DNA of 64,000 nt, from positions 1 through 64,000 of the forward strand of contig JANQQD010000275.1 of the NCBI GenBank assembly GCA_028285185.1, in the 5' to 3' direction. Below, piece after piece: positions 1 to 8,400 of this stretch (positions are counted from its first letter, which is position 1; each line of letters begins with the position of its first letter). The notes under the pieces are model-generated. The model was not told the origin of the DNA and searched no databases. It saw only the letters and a list, made by a program, of their open reading frames with translations. Position numbers and translations under genes: made by a program. This stretch comes from Anaerolineae bacterium. GTDB lineage: Bacteria; Pseudomonadota; Alphaproteobacteria; DSM-16000; Inquilinaceae.

Positions 1-1
1 G

Positions 2-799
2 ATCACCAAGCTGTTCCTGGCCGGCGTGCTGCCCGGCCTGGTGCTGGCCAGCCTGTTCATGGGCTATGTGGCCGTCTGGTCGGTGGTCAAACGCAGCCAA
101 GTGCCGCCGCCGGAACCGCGCATGACCATCATCGAGAAGATCGTCGAGGCGCGCTTCCTGATCCCGGTCCTGCTGCTGGTCTCTTGGGTGATCGGCTCGA
201 TGTACATGGGCTGGGCCACCGCCACCGAAGCCTCGGCGTTCGGGGTGATCGGCGCGCTGGTGCTGGCGGCACTGCAGGGGTCGCTGAACCGCAAGACCTT
301 CTTCGAGAGCCTGCTGGGCGCCACGCGCACAAGCTGCATGATCGCGCTGATCCTGGCGGGTGCCTCGTTTCTGACCCTCTCCATGGGCTATACGGGCCTG
401 CCGCGGGCGCTGGCCGGCTGGATCGGATCGCTGGAGCTTTCGCCCTGGCAGCTGATCATGGCTTTGACCGTCTTCTACATCATCGTCGGAATGTTCCTGG
501 ACGGCATCTCGTCGGTGGTGCTGACGATGGCCATTGTGGAGCCGATGATCGAACAGGCCGGCATCGACAAGATCTGGTTCGGCATCTTCATCGTCGTCGT
601 CGTGGAGATGGCGCAGATCACCCCACCCATCGGCTTCAACCTGTTCGTCCTGCAGGGCATGACCCACCATGAGATGAACTACATCGCCAAGACCGCCCTG
701 CCCATGTTCCTCTTGATGGTCCTGATGGTGGTGATCCTGTACGTCTTCCCGGACCTGGCGACCTTCCTGCCGGAGACCATGCGCGCCCAGCCGGGTTGA
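2..799 (+). CDS. dctM: TRAP transporter large permease (DctM-like), 5'-truncated by window edge
   Basis: This is the C-terminal part of the large membrane subunit of a tripartite ATP-independent periplasmic (TRAP) transporter, which takes up organic acids using an ion gradient together with a small permease and a periplasmic binding protein. The frame is open from base 2 (ITKLFLAGVLPGL...), so the gene starts upstream of the window. About 265 residues are visible, with several hydrophobic helices, the family-typical GMFLDGISSVVLT segment and a QITPPIGFNLFVLQG segment near the end. The ligand cannot be told from the permease. The next gene is on the opposite strand, so this is the end of its operon. 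Confidence 0.9.
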   Translation: MTKLFLAGVLPGLVLASLFMGYVAVWSVVKRSQVPPPEPRMTIIEKIVEARFLIPVLLLVSWVIGSMYMGWATATEASAFGVIGALVLAALQGSLNRKTFFESLLGATRTSCMIALILAGASFLTLSMGYTGLPRALAGWIGSLELSPWQLIMALTVFYIIVGMFLDGISSVVLTMAIVEPMIEQAGIDKIWFGIFIVVVVEMAQITPPIGFNLFVLQGMTHHEMNYIAKTALPMFLLMVLMVVILYVFPDLATFLPETMRAQPG

Positions 800-860
800 C
801 CGGTGCCGCGTCGGCTCTCGGCTCCGCCTCTGGCCGACGAGCCCAGAGCCGCTACGCTTG

Positions 861-1706
861 TCACGCCAGCGAAGGATACCCTGCCTCGTCGGCCGCCCGC
901 TCCATCTCCAGGATCCCGGCATAAGCCTGCGGCTCAAGAACGGTAAATCCCGTGAGCAAGAGACCGTCCCTTACGTCCGCCAACGCGGAATCTTCTGCAG
1001 CCGCCATCAAGCCCCTTCGCACGGCTGTCGCGAACCCGCCATCGCGGCGTGCCGATGTCACATAGGGCAGCCCCGGCGCAGCATCGGTCCACCCAACCGT
1101 CTTCAGTCCGTTCGCGGTCTCCGGCGCAAACCGCTCGGCGACGGCAAAGGTGACGCAGTCGACAGCACAGAGATCGGCCAGTCCGTCCCGCACCGCGGCC
1201 ATGCTGGCTCCGTGGCTGCCGGTATGGACACTGTCGGCGAAGAACTGGCCGCCACTGGCGATCGCCGCCACGGCAGCGCGCAAGGCGTTGTACCCGGATT
1301 GGGAGTCGCGATCGTTGTAGGCGACACGGCGGCCCTTGAAGTCGGCCAGGCACTTTGCCCGGTCGCCGGCGCGGGCCAATACTCGGCTGCGATAGAGCGG
1401 GCCGTCGCAGCCCTCGGCCCGGTAACAGGGCGTGGCAACCAACCGCAGATCGGCCTTCAGCGCATGAGTAAGCGGGTACCCGCAGGTCTGGGACAGGAAG
1501 ACGCGGCCGGACTTCCAATGGCGGTAGAGATCGTCCGGCCATGCCAGCGCTGCGGGAACGTCATCCAGCCCCAAGTTGCGACAGTGTGCGTCTATCCCCC
1601 GCCACCATGCGTCGCAGAGCGGCCGCAGGGCGGCTCCGTCGTACATCGGCAGCGAGGCGACGGGCTCCTCCGTCACGCCCCGATCCGCCTCAGCCGCTGC
1701 AACCAT
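861..1706 (-). CDS. PhnD-like phosphate/phosphonate-type ABC transporter substrate-binding protein
   Basis: 281 residues resembling the PhnD-type solute-binding family (PF12974). The N-terminal SLPMYD motif, the SQTCGYPLTHAL segment, GRRVAYNDRDSQSGYNALR and the TGSHGASMAAVRDGLADLCAVD segment are the usual ligand-cleft elements. No classical signal peptide is visible, which is common for this subfamily. The ATG at 1706 has GAGG a few bases upstream; a GTG at 1676 is the alternative start. There is no adjacent ABC permease or ATPase, so it may be an orphan binding protein, and its ligand is unknown. It is transcribed divergently from the radical SAM gene across a 114-bp gap (1707-1820) that must hold both promoters. 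Confidence 0.8.
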   Translation of the reverse strand: MVAAAEADRGVTEEPVASLPMYDGAALRPLCDAWWRGIDAHCRNLGLDDVPAALAWPDDLYRHWKSGRVFLSQTCGYPLTHALKADLRLVATPCYRAEGCDGPLYRSRVLARAGDRAKCLADFKGRRVAYNDRDSQSGYNALRAAVAAIASGGQFFADSVHTGSHGASMAAVRDGLADLCAVDCVTFAVAERFAPETANGLKTVGWTDAAPGLPYVTSARRDGGFATAVRRGLMAAAEDSALADVRDGLLLTGFTVLEPQAYAGILEMERAADEAGYPSLA

Positions 1707-1820
1707 TTCTGCCTCGTTTCATCCGATTGCACATCGTCGCTATGGCAATTCCCGATTGCGCATACCACATGCTGCCGAACCGCGTCCCGCTGACGGATAC
1801 CGCTTCCCCGGAGGTCGGCC

Positions 1821-3356
1821 ATGCGCGTTGGTGTTCTGGATATCCTGACCGATACACCGCTGCGGGGCCCGATCTCGCGGACATACGCGGCTTACTTCCG
1901 TAAACAGTTCACCGGGATCATGCCGCAGGTGGTGTCGGTCTGGTGCCGCCAGCTGGGGCATGAGGTCTTCTACGCCACCTATTACGGTGCTGAAGATCCG
2001 ATCGAGGCCCTGCCCCGGGATCTCGACGTCGTCTTCATCTCCACCTACACGCAGGCCAGCACGATCGCCTATGCACTGGCGAAGCTCTACCGCCGCGACG
2101 GCGTGCTGACCGTGCTGGGCGGACCGCACGCGAAGTCCTTTCCCCATGACAGCCTGCGCTTCTTCGACATCGTCGTCAGCGACTGCGACAAGGCGCTGAT
2201 CGACGACATCCTGTCCGGCCGGTTCGACCCACCGCAGATCGTCACCACCGGCCGGCCGCTGACCGATTTCCCCTTGCTGCAGGAGCGGCTGCCGGAGATC
2301 CGCAAATCGGCCTTCGTCAACGGCCGGCCGATCTTCATGAGCGTGATCCCCACGCTCTCCAGCGTCGGCTGCCCCTATCGCTGCGATTTCTGCATCGACT
2401 GGAACAACGACTATGTGGGCCTGCCGGACGACCAGCTTGAGGCCGACCTGCGCTGGCTTGCCGAGACCTTCGACGACCCCCTGGTCGCCTTTCACGATCC
2501 CAACTTCGCCGTGCGCTTCGACCGCACGATGGACGTGATGGAGCGACTGCCGAAGGCCAAGCGCCCGCGCTACATCATGGAAAGCTCGCTCTCGATCCTG
2601 AAGGACGGCCGGCTGTCGCGCCTCGGCGACACCAACTGCCTTTACGCCGCCCCTGGCATTGAATCCTGGGGCGACTACTCCAACAAATCCGGCGCCAACG
2701 GCGCCTTCGGGCAAGCCAAGCTGGACCGGGTGGTCGACCACTTCCAGCGGTTGGGCGACCATGTGCCCGGCATGCAGGCGAACTTCCTGTTCGGTGCCGA
2801 CGCCGACAAGGGCGCGGAGCCGGCGGAGCTGACCAAGGCGTTCGTACGCCGGCTGCCTCGCGTGTTTCCGACCATCAACATCCCGACGCCATTCGGAGCG
2901 ACGCCGCTGCACGACCGCTATGTGCGCGAAGGCCGGCTGCTCAAATCCCTGCCGTTTGCCTTCTACCACAACCCGTACCTGGCGATCCGGCTCAAGCACT
3001 ACGACCCGGTCAGCTATTACGACCACCTGATCGATATCCATGAAAGCTTCGCCTCGTGGCGCATGATGGCACGGCGGCTGACGACACCGTCCCGCGGCGG
3101 TGTGCGCTTCATCCACGCGCTGAGGACGTTCGCAGCGCGCGACGACGTTGCGGCGCTCAGGCGTATCCGCGGCACCATGGCGACTGACCGGACGTTCCGC
3201 GCCTTCCATGAGGGCGAGACGGACCGTCTGCCGGCCTTCTATCGGGAGGAGGCGACGCGCAGGCTCGGCCGCTATGCCGACCTGCTGTCGATCGACGATC
3301 TCATTCCCAACTGGGACCATGCGGGCGGCGAAACCGAAGACGTGGCGGCTGAATGA
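1821..3356 (+). CDS. B12-binding-type radical SAM protein
   Basis: 511 residues. The radical SAM 4Fe-4S signature CPYRCDFC (CxxxCxxC) lies near residues 180-187, preceded by a roughly 150-residue region with the alternating beta-alpha pattern of a cobalamin-binding-like domain (VVFISTYTQAS, TVLGGPHAKS). Such proteins cleave S-adenosylmethionine reductively and often carry out methylations or rearrangements, but the substrate cannot be read from the sequence. It runs convergently with the SDR gene, whose stop is 18 bp away. I have no pathway partner for it here. Confidence 0.85.
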   Translation: MRVGVLDILTDTPLRGPISRTYAAYFRKQFTGIMPQVVSVWCRQLGHEVFYATYYGAEDPIEALPRDLDVVFISTYTQASTIAYALAKLYRRDGVLTVLGGPHAKSFPHDSLRFFDIVVSDCDKALIDDILSGRFDPPQIVTTGRPLTDFPLLQERLPEIRKSAFVNGRPIFMSVIPTLSSVGCPYRCDFCIDWNNDYVGLPDDQLEADLRWLAETFDDPLVAFHDPNFAVRFDRTMDVMERLPKAKRPRYIMESSLSILKDGRLSRLGDTNCLYAAPGIESWGDYSNKSGANGAFGQAKLDRVVDHFQRLGDHVPGMQANFLFGADADKGAEPAELTKAFVRRLPRVFPTINIPTPFGATPLHDRYVREGRLLKSLPFAFYHNPYLAIRLKHYDPVSYYDHLIDIHESFASWRMMARRLTTPSRGGVRFIHALRTFAARDDVAALRRIRGTMATDRTFRAFHEGETDRLPAFYREEATRRLGRYADLLSIDDLIPNWDHAGGETEDVAAE

Positions 3357-3374
3357 CCCGGACCGCCCGCGTCC

Positions 3375-4154
3375 TCAGATCGAGGCCATGAAACCGCCGT
3401 CGATATAGAGAAGTTGGCCGGTCACATAGGCTGAGGCGTCGGAGCACAGAAACACGACGGCACCGAGCAGGTCGTCCATGCGGCCAAAACGCCCGGCCGG
3501 TATCTTCGCCTGCATCGCTGCGGCCCAGGCGTCGTCCTGATAGAACACCTCGGTCAGCTCGGTGCGGAAGTATCCAGGCCCGATGGCGTTCACCCGCACG
3601 CCGTCAGGCGCCCATTCCGCCGCCAGAGCCCGCGTCATGCCCAACAGCCCGCTCTTCGAGGCACCGTACGGCACGGCGGTCGGCACGCCGACGCCCGAGG
3701 TCAGAGAGCAGACATTGACGATGGCGCCGCCGCCACGAGCCCGCATGATGCGGTGTGCTTCCTGCGCGCAGAAGAATGCGCCCTTCAGGTTGGTGTCGAC
3801 GATGCGGTCCCACAGGACCTCACGGACATCGTCCGAAGGGCAGACCTCCTCGGTGCCGGCATTGTTGATCAGGATGTCGATCCCGGCACCGTTGGTCCAG
3901 CCGAGCTCGGCAAAGCCACCACGGACACTGGCGACGTCGGACACATCCATGGCGAGCACGCGCGCCTTGCGGCCGCGGGCGCGCACCGCCTCCGCGGTAA
4001 CCTCCAGCGTCTCGGCGGACCGTGCCGCCAGGATCAGGTCCGCACCGGCCCCGGCCAGTCCAAGGCTCAGCGCCTGGCCGATGCCCCGGCTGGCACCGGT
4101 CACGAAGGCGCACCGTCCCTCCAGGCTGAACGACGGGAAGCGCAGGTCGTCCAT
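3375..4154 (-). CDS. SDR family NAD(P)-dependent oxidoreductase
   Basis: 259 residues, the normal length for a classical short-chain dehydrogenase/reductase. The cofactor motif TGASRGIG is at about residues 19-26, NNAG is near residue 92, and the active-site Ser/Tyr/Lys are in CSLTSGVG and PYGASKSG. The C-terminal VTGQLLYIDGG is typical of the family. It resembles gluconate/glucose-type or 3-oxoacyl reductases; the substrate is not determinable. The start is 18 bp after the rpoH stop on the same strand, so it is probably cotranscribed with rpoH. Confidence 0.88.
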   Translation of the reverse strand: MDDLRFPSFSLEGRCAFVTGASRGIGQALSLGLAGAGADLILAARSAETLEVTAEAVRARGRKARVLAMDVSDVASVRGGFAELGWTNGAGIDILINNAGTEEVCPSDDVREVLWDRIVDTNLKGAFFCAQEAHRIMRARGGGAIVNVCSLTSGVGVPTAVPYGASKSGLLGMTRALAAEWAPDGVRVNAIGPGYFRTELTEVFYQDDAWAAAMQAKIPAGRFGRMDDLLGAVVFLCSDASAYVTGQLLYIDGGFMASI

Positions 4155-4172
4155 CGGCCCGGGTTTTCGCCT

Positions 4173-5057
4173 TCAGCTCGCCAGGCGCTCTTCAATGGCG
4201 GCGTTGCGGATCGCCTTCTGCAGCTTCTCGAACGCACGCACCTCGATCTGGCGCACCCGCTCGCGGCTGATGCCGTATTCCTGGCTCAGATCCTCCAGCG
4301 TGGTCGGATTGTCGCGCAGGCGCCGCTCGGTCAGGATGTGCCGCTCGCGCTCGTTCAGATGCTCCATGGCGTTCTGCAACAGTTTGCGGCGCTTGGTCAG
4401 CTCCTGCAGGTCGGCCAGCTGGATCTCCTGGCTCTCGCTGTCGTCCACCAGCCAGTCCTGCCATTCGCCCTCGCTGTCGGCCCGCAAGGGCGCGTTCAGC
4501 GAATGGTCGGGGCTGGCCAGCCGTCGGTTCATGCTGATCACGTCCTGCTCGGGCACGTCCAGCTCGGTGGCGATCTTGGTCACCGTCTCCGGCGGCAGGT
4601 CGCCCTCTTCGATCGCCTGAAGCTGGCCCTTCAGCCGGCGCAGGTTGAAGAACAGCTTCTTCTGCGCGGCCGTGGTGCCCATCTTCACCAGCGACCAGCT
4701 GTGCAGGATGTATTCCTGGATGGCCGCCCGGATCCACCACATGGCGTAGGTGGCCAGGCGGAAGCCGCGTTCCGGATTGAACCGCTTGACCGCCTGCATC
4801 ATCCCGACATTGCCTTCGGAGATCAGCTCGGACAAAGGCAGGCCGTAGCCGCGATAGCCCATGGCGATCCGGGCCACCAGACGCAGATGGCTGGTCACAA
4901 GCTTATGCGCCGCATCGGTATCGTCATGCTCGCGCCAGCTCTTGGCGAGCATGTACTCCTCCTCCGCTTCCAGCATGGGGAACTTGCGGATTTCCTGGAG
5001 ATAACGGGTCAGATTGCTCTCCGACCCGACCGACGGGACACTGGGCACAGGAGGCAT
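4173..5057 (-). CDS. rpoH: RNA polymerase sigma factor RpoH (heat-shock sigma-32)
   Basis: 294 residues, close to the usual RpoH length. Region 1.2 starts with LTRYLQEIRKFPML. Region 2 contains ELISEGNVGMMQAVKRFNPERGFRLATYAMWWIRAAIQEYIL, where the QxxxxxF-type RpoH box follows (SLVKMGTTAAQKKLFF). Region 4 ends in the helix-turn-helix LEDLSQEYGISRERVRQIEVRAFEKLQ. RpoH directs RNA polymerase to heat-shock promoters. The 116-bp gap to the upstream rluD-like gene (5058-5173) holds TATACC and TATTAT hexamers on this strand and probably contains the promoter, but I cannot assign it precisely. Confidence 0.95.
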   Translation of the reverse strand: MPPVPSVPSVGSESNLTRYLQEIRKFPMLEAEEEYMLAKSWREHDDTDAAHKLVTSHLRLVARIAMGYRGYGLPLSELISEGNVGMMQAVKRFNPERGFRLATYAMWWIRAAIQEYILHSWSLVKMGTTAAQKKLFFNLRRLKGQLQAIEEGDLPPETVTKIATELDVPEQDVISMNRRLASPDHSLNAPLRADSEGEWQDWLVDDSESQEIQLADLQELTKRRKLLQNAMEHLNERERHILTERRLRDNPTTLEDLSQEYGISRERVRQIEVRAFEKLQKAIRNAAIEERLAS

Positions 5058-5173
5058 GCGTTCGGGCTTTCCACCTCGCGGTCACTGTTGGTGAGGATGC
5101 GGCCGGCCGACCGCTTGCGGGCCGGCGCTTTCCTTAGTGATAATACCTTAGTTCGCGGCTCAGGTATAGTTTC

Positions 5174-6217
5174 TTAGACAGATTCCAAACTGCATAACAG
5201 GCTCCTGATATCGCTAGGTAAAGGGCTCTCAAACCGCATTCGACGCTGGTCCCGCGGATGAAAAAAAGTGATCTCCGCCGCATGCAGCGCCTGACGCCCG
5301 AAGCGCAAATGCGCCGCCCGCGGCTTGCGCCCGTAAAGCGGGTCGCCCAACAGCGGATGTCCGATCGAGGCCATGTGCACGCGGATCTGATGCGTCCGCC
5401 CGGTGGCGAGACTGCACCGGACGAGGCTGGCATCAGTGCCGAAGGTCCGTTGCACTCTATAGTGCGTCAGCGCCGCTTTGCCGCCGCGCGCGACCACGGC
5501 CATCTTCTTGCGGTTCGCCGGCGAACGGCCAATGGCCCCGTCAATCTCGCCGGCAGCCTGGGTGGGCACGCCGGCGACGACGGCCAGATAGTCGCGCGAC
5601 AGCTCACGACCGGCGAACTGCCGGCTGAGGCCCTGATGGGCGCTGTCTGTCTTCGCCACAACCATCAGTCCGCTTGTCTCCTTGTCCAACCGGTGGACGA
5701 TGCCGGGGCGGGCCACGCCGCCGATGCCGGAAAGGCTGCCGCCGCAATGGGCGAGCAGCGCGTTGACCAGAGTTCCGTCGGGATTGCCGGCAGCCGGGTG
5801 CACGACCAACCCCGCCGGCTTGTCGACCACAAGAAGCTCCTCATCCTCGAAAACAATCGACAGCGCGATCTGTTCCGCCTGCGGACGAGCTGGAGCAGGC
5901 TCGGGCACGAAAATGTCGAATCTTTGACCAGCCCTGACCTTCAGCGCCGGGTCGCGCACGGGTTGGCCGTCGCAGGCCACCCGCCCCTCTTCCACCAGAG
6001 CCTTGATGCGGCTGCGTGACAGGCCTTTGGCGTGCCGGCTCAAGACCCGGTCGAGCCGCTCGCCGGCCTCGTCGTCCGTTACAGGAACCCGGTGGACCTG
6101 CCCCCGCGCCACATCCGGCACGTCCCCGGCGCCATGGGCCTCGATCTCACTCACGGATGGGCTGATACCGTCGTGCGCGACTGCGTTCTTGGGAAGTGTA
6201 TGGCGCTGCTGCGCCAT
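5174..6217 (-). CDS. rluD: RluA/RluD family 23S rRNA pseudouridine synthase
   Basis: About 347 residues from the ATG at 6217 (a GTG at 6223 is also in frame). An N-terminal S4 RNA-binding domain (AGERLDRVLSRHAKGLSRSRIKALVEEGRV) is followed by the PseudoU_synth_2 catalytic domain with the signature HRLDKETSGLMVVAK carrying the catalytic Asp, and the RTHQIRVHMASIGHPLLGDPLYG segment. It isomerises uridines in the large-subunit rRNA; the exact sites (RluD versus RluC) are inferred. It diverges from the DUF6476 gene, an arrangement recurrent in alphaproteobacteria next to rpoH. Confidence 0.88.
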   Translation of the reverse strand: MAQQRHTLPKNAVAHDGISPSVSEIEAHGAGDVPDVARGQVHRVPVTDDEAGERLDRVLSRHAKGLSRSRIKALVEEGRVACDGQPVRDPALKVRAGQRFDIFVPEPAPARPQAEQIALSIVFEDEELLVVDKPAGLVVHPAAGNPDGTLVNALLAHCGGSLSGIGGVARPGIVHRLDKETSGLMVVAKTDSAHQGLSRQFAGRELSRDYLAVVAGVPTQAAGEIDGAIGRSPANRKKMAVVARGGKAALTHYRVQRTFGTDASLVRCSLATGRTHQIRVHMASIGHPLLGDPLYGRKPRAAHLRFGRQALHAAEITFFHPRDQRRMRFESPLPSDIRSLLCSLESV

Positions 6218-6300
6218 TGGCACTAGAGCATGTGGGCGAACACTGGCATTGCGGCAAGAGACGGCCGGCGCGCGGGGCGCGGCCGTGCCGGAGAGGGAAG

Positions 6301-6603
6301 ATGCGCGGGCTCAAGATTCTTGTGATCTCCATGGCCATCCTGATCGTCGCTGGCTTTGTTGTGCTGGTGAGCGAATTGGGCAGCCGCGTCTCTCAGCTTT
6401 CGAGCAGCCCGGTCGAGGGGGCAGCCCCTTTCGCCGAGGCGTTGGGGGCGCCGGACGGCAGCACGGTGGAGGGCATCACCGGGCTGGAGGGGCGGCTGGC
6501 GATCCACATCCGCTGGCCAGACGGCCGCGACCGCGTCTATCTGGTGGACCCGGCGAGCGGGCGTCACCTCGGAACACTGAGCCCGGACGGTACGCCCCAG
6601 TGA
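6301..6603 (+). CDS. DUF6476 family small membrane protein
   Basis: 100 residues beginning MRGLKILVISMAILIVAGF, a single N-terminal transmembrane helix, followed by a short extracytoplasmic domain ending in a beta-rich segment (IHIRWPDGRDRVYLVDPASGRHLG). The ATG has GAGAGGGAAG directly upstream, a good ribosome binding site. A longer in-frame extension to 6196 lacks such a site. The gene sits divergently next to the RluD-like gene and ahead of tRNA-Glu. Family function is unknown. Confidence 0.75.
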   Translation: MRGLKILVISMAILIVAGFVVLVSELGSRVSQLSSSPVEGAAPFAEALGAPDGSTVEGITGLEGRLAIHIRWPDGRDRVYLVDPASGRHLGTLSPDGTPQ

Positions 6604-6675
6604 CCCGTGAGGCGCCTGGGGCAAAAACCATTGCACGCCGCCCGCAGATTCGCTACCTGAAACCTCCGGCCGGAC

Positions 6676-6751
6676 GTCCCCTTCGTCTAGAGGCCTAGGA
6701 CACCGCCCTCTCACGGCGGCAACAGGGGTTCGAATCCCCTAGGGGACGCCA
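6676..6751 (+). tRNA. tRNA-Glu (anticodon CTC), CCA encoded
   Basis: A full cloverleaf can be drawn. The acceptor stem pairs GTCCCCT (6676-6682) with AGGGGAC (6741-6747), the anticodon stem CCGCC/GGCGG encloses the loop CTCTCAC with anticodon CTC, and the T arm contains GGTTCGAATCC. The discriminator G and an encoded CCA (6749-6751) follow. The Mu-like prophage starts 94 bp downstream, and accessory DNA continues on its far side, so this tRNA is a likely boundary of a wider island. Confidence 0.95.
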
Positions 6752-6839
6752 ATGATTTCAATCAGTTAAACCCTTTGGCGATTCACCGCCCGCCGTTTTC
6801 CCCAACTATTCCCTAAAAAGCGTGCCCGGAAACGGGCGT

Positions 6840-6844
6840 ACAGC
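6840..6844. repeat. 5-bp target-site duplication (acagc), low-coordinate copy
   Basis: The bases acagc directly precede the TGTAGC terminus at 6845 and recur as acagc at 49456-49460 directly after the other terminus. A 5-bp duplication is the hallmark of Mu-type transposition. Confidence 0.9.
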
Positions 6845-6893
6845 TGTAGCGCGACACGCAGATTGGCCACAAACGACAGGCAGTTTGTCCACA
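6845..6893 (+). repeat. right terminus with two transposase-binding sites (R1, R2)
   Basis: Starting from TGTAGC at 6845, site R1 CAGATTGGCCACA lies at 6859-6871 and R2 CAGTTTGTCCACA at 6881-6893, 22 bp (two helical turns) apart. Matching sites occur inverted at the other end (49429-49441, 49324-49336, 49292-49304). This is the arrangement expected for MuA-type end binding. Assignment of the sites to the transposase is inferred from position and repetition. Confidence 0.75.
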
Positions 6894-7257
6894 TCAATAA
6901 CGTGTGGCGCTCCGAAGCCGGAGATGCGTGACTACCGCTGAGCTTGGCAGGTGGAATAGTCCACGTAATAGTGCGCCTTCCTTCAGGTATCCAGGCGGCC
7001 CGCTCGTTGCTGCGCCTAGTCGACTTGGCCTGCGAAGATTGACATCCATTTCACGGATATTGACGCGCCACACATATGAGGTATCGCCATCGGCAGATGT
7101 TCCTCAGCAAGCGGACCCCACCAGACGTAAGCCGAACCGGCTGCATCTGACCCGCAGCGGACAGTCGACCGTTGGAGCCGATCAGCTACCCTTCCCGATA
7201 AGGCCGGGCTGGGTCGGTGTCGAATGACAGTGATCGTCGAAAAGCGATCTAAGTTTG

Positions 7258-7755
7258 CTAGTTATCTTTTCTTATTTGGAGAGCTTCTTCAACAGCGCTC
7301 GCGAGGTTCTTTGAGATCCAAGCATAGCGTTCTTTGCTAGTGGAGCCCGGCGGGTCATAACACTTGACGATCGAAGACAGTTTCTTGCCAGTGTTCCCAT
7401 AGCCAACATAACTAAAAGGATTTTGTCCTTTCGCTGAAGTTTGCTGGTTCAGATCCCTCAAGCCGTGGATATGGATACCAACAACACCCATTTTGCTGTC
7501 CCAAGATTCTACAATCTCGTGATTGATCCACTTCCGGTTGGCAGTATTAGAGCCAATTAGTACGACCGTACAGGTTCGGCCGTACATTTGGTCCGATATC
7601 CATTTCTTGATCGCTGCCTCACCACCATTGGTGACAGTCTCCCAATCATTGTCGGACACCGGTGTATTCCCATCAAGGACGCCAATGTTTCGGACTTGCG
7701 CGGCGCGGGCATTGTCCGGCTTGTAATGGAAACTGTAGAAGCATCTGCGCGCCAT
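7258..7755 (-). CDS. TIR-like domain protein (DUF1863/ThsB-like), prophage cargo
   Basis: 165 residues of the TIR-like fold (PF08937 type). It opens with ARRCFYSFHYKPDN, the typical first strand of this family, and has TCTVVLIGSNTANRKWINHEI in the region holding the conserved Glu, then MGVVGIHIHGLRD. Related proteins include ThsB of Thoeris, which makes a nucleotide signal on phage infection; here the activity is inferred only. The ATG at 7755 has GGAGG 9 bases upstream and follows the stop of the membrane-protein gene after 1 bp, so the two are translationally linked. The pair is richer in A+T than the flanking phage genes and lies between the phage methylase and the phage terminus. Confidence 0.8.
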   Translation of the reverse strand: MARRCFYSFHYKPDNARAAQVRNIGVLDGNTPVSDNDWETVTNGGEAAIKKWISDQMYGRTCTVVLIGSNTANRKWINHEIVESWDSKMGVVGIHIHGLRDLNQQTSAKGQNPFSYVGYGNTGKKLSSIVKCYDPPGSTSKERYAWISKNLASAVEEALQIRKDN

Positions 7756-7756
7756 A

Positions 7757-8170
7757 TCACCCTCCTTCACTCGCTCTGCTTAAGAGCATCACAACGATGA
7801 TGGCCACGATAAGCACCCCGTGAAATGGAACTAGCGTCTTAGAGATCGTGGCTCCTATCCAACCACCGGTTTCGCCCGCCACGGACGTGGTGTCCATTGA
7901 AAAGTTGATCGCTGACTCATCGATGTCGCGAACATGGTCATAAAGCTTGCGAAACTTCTGCTCTTCCCAGAGAAAGTAGCCATCGAGGCCCCAGAAAACG
8001 AATGCGGGGATGTAGGCTAGATATATAAAAGATAAATTTGATCCCGATGCTGACAAGGCAAATAGAGCAGAAACTAATACGACACTCCACCCTTTCAGAA
8101 GAAAAGAATTAGTGGAGAGTCGGTTGATTATTCCTTGAATCATTTCGAGATGTTTCGTCTTCTTCTCCAT
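7757..8170 (-). CDS. small membrane protein paired with the TIR-like protein
   Basis: 137 residues. A conserved-looking N-terminal region (MEKKTKHLEMIQGIINRLS then SFLLKGWSVVLVSALFALSA) forms a first membrane helix, a second follows (LSFIYLAYIPAFVFWGLDGYFL), then a soluble stretch (WEEQKFRKLYDHVRDID) and a final C-terminal hydrophobic helix (VLIVAIIVVMLLS). I do not know a function for this family. Because it is the upstream gene of a two-gene unit with a TIR-like protein, a membrane effector or sensor role in a defence system is a reasonable inference. Base composition is lower in GC than the phage backbone. Confidence 0.7.
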   Translation of the reverse strand: MEKKTKHLEMIQGIINRLSTNSFLLKGWSVVLVSALFALSASGSNLSFIYLAYIPAFVFWGLDGYFLWEEQKFRKLYDHVRDIDESAINFSMDTTSVAGETGGWIGATISKTLVPFHGVLIVAIIVVMLLSRASEGG

Positions 8171-8400
8171 GATGCCACCTGCAGGTCAGTTTCGTTATTC
8201 CTTGTCATGGTTCGAGTCAATATCATGTGTTGTGCGATTTGGAGTAGATCGCTAGATATAGCCTGACAGTACCCATTATGGAAGGCGGTTTGAAGTTCTC
8301 CTGGAGTAATTCCAAGTTACTGCGCCCACGCCTTCACTATGCAGCCACGACGACCGCTCCTGGCACTTTGGAGCCATACTGGGCTGCGAAGCTAAGTGTC

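Larger units (their letters stand above)
6752..7257. other. non-coding stretch: tRNA-to-prophage spacer and right terminus of the prophage
   Basis: 506 bases without a gene I can support. 6752-6844 is chromosomal spacer ending with the target duplication. 6845-7257 is the inner flank of the prophage right terminus with transposase-binding sites. A 107-codon plus-strand open frame at 6904-7227 has no recognisable product and begins right at the terminus, so I do not call it. Confidence 0.6.

Noticed and set aside
812-851. Inverted repeat CGGCTCT/AGAGCCG considered as a terminator after the TRAP permease gene
   Set aside because: The arms are only 7 bp with a 26-nt loop and no T tract follows, so I do not call a terminator.
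1740-3320. 526-codon minus-strand open frame opposite the radical SAM gene
   Set aside because: The plus strand carries the CxxxCxxC radical SAM protein with clear motifs; the antisense product has no recognisable domain.
6904-7227. 107-codon plus-strand open frame next to the right terminus
   Set aside because: No ribosome site, no recognisable product, and it lies in the terminal non-coding region.
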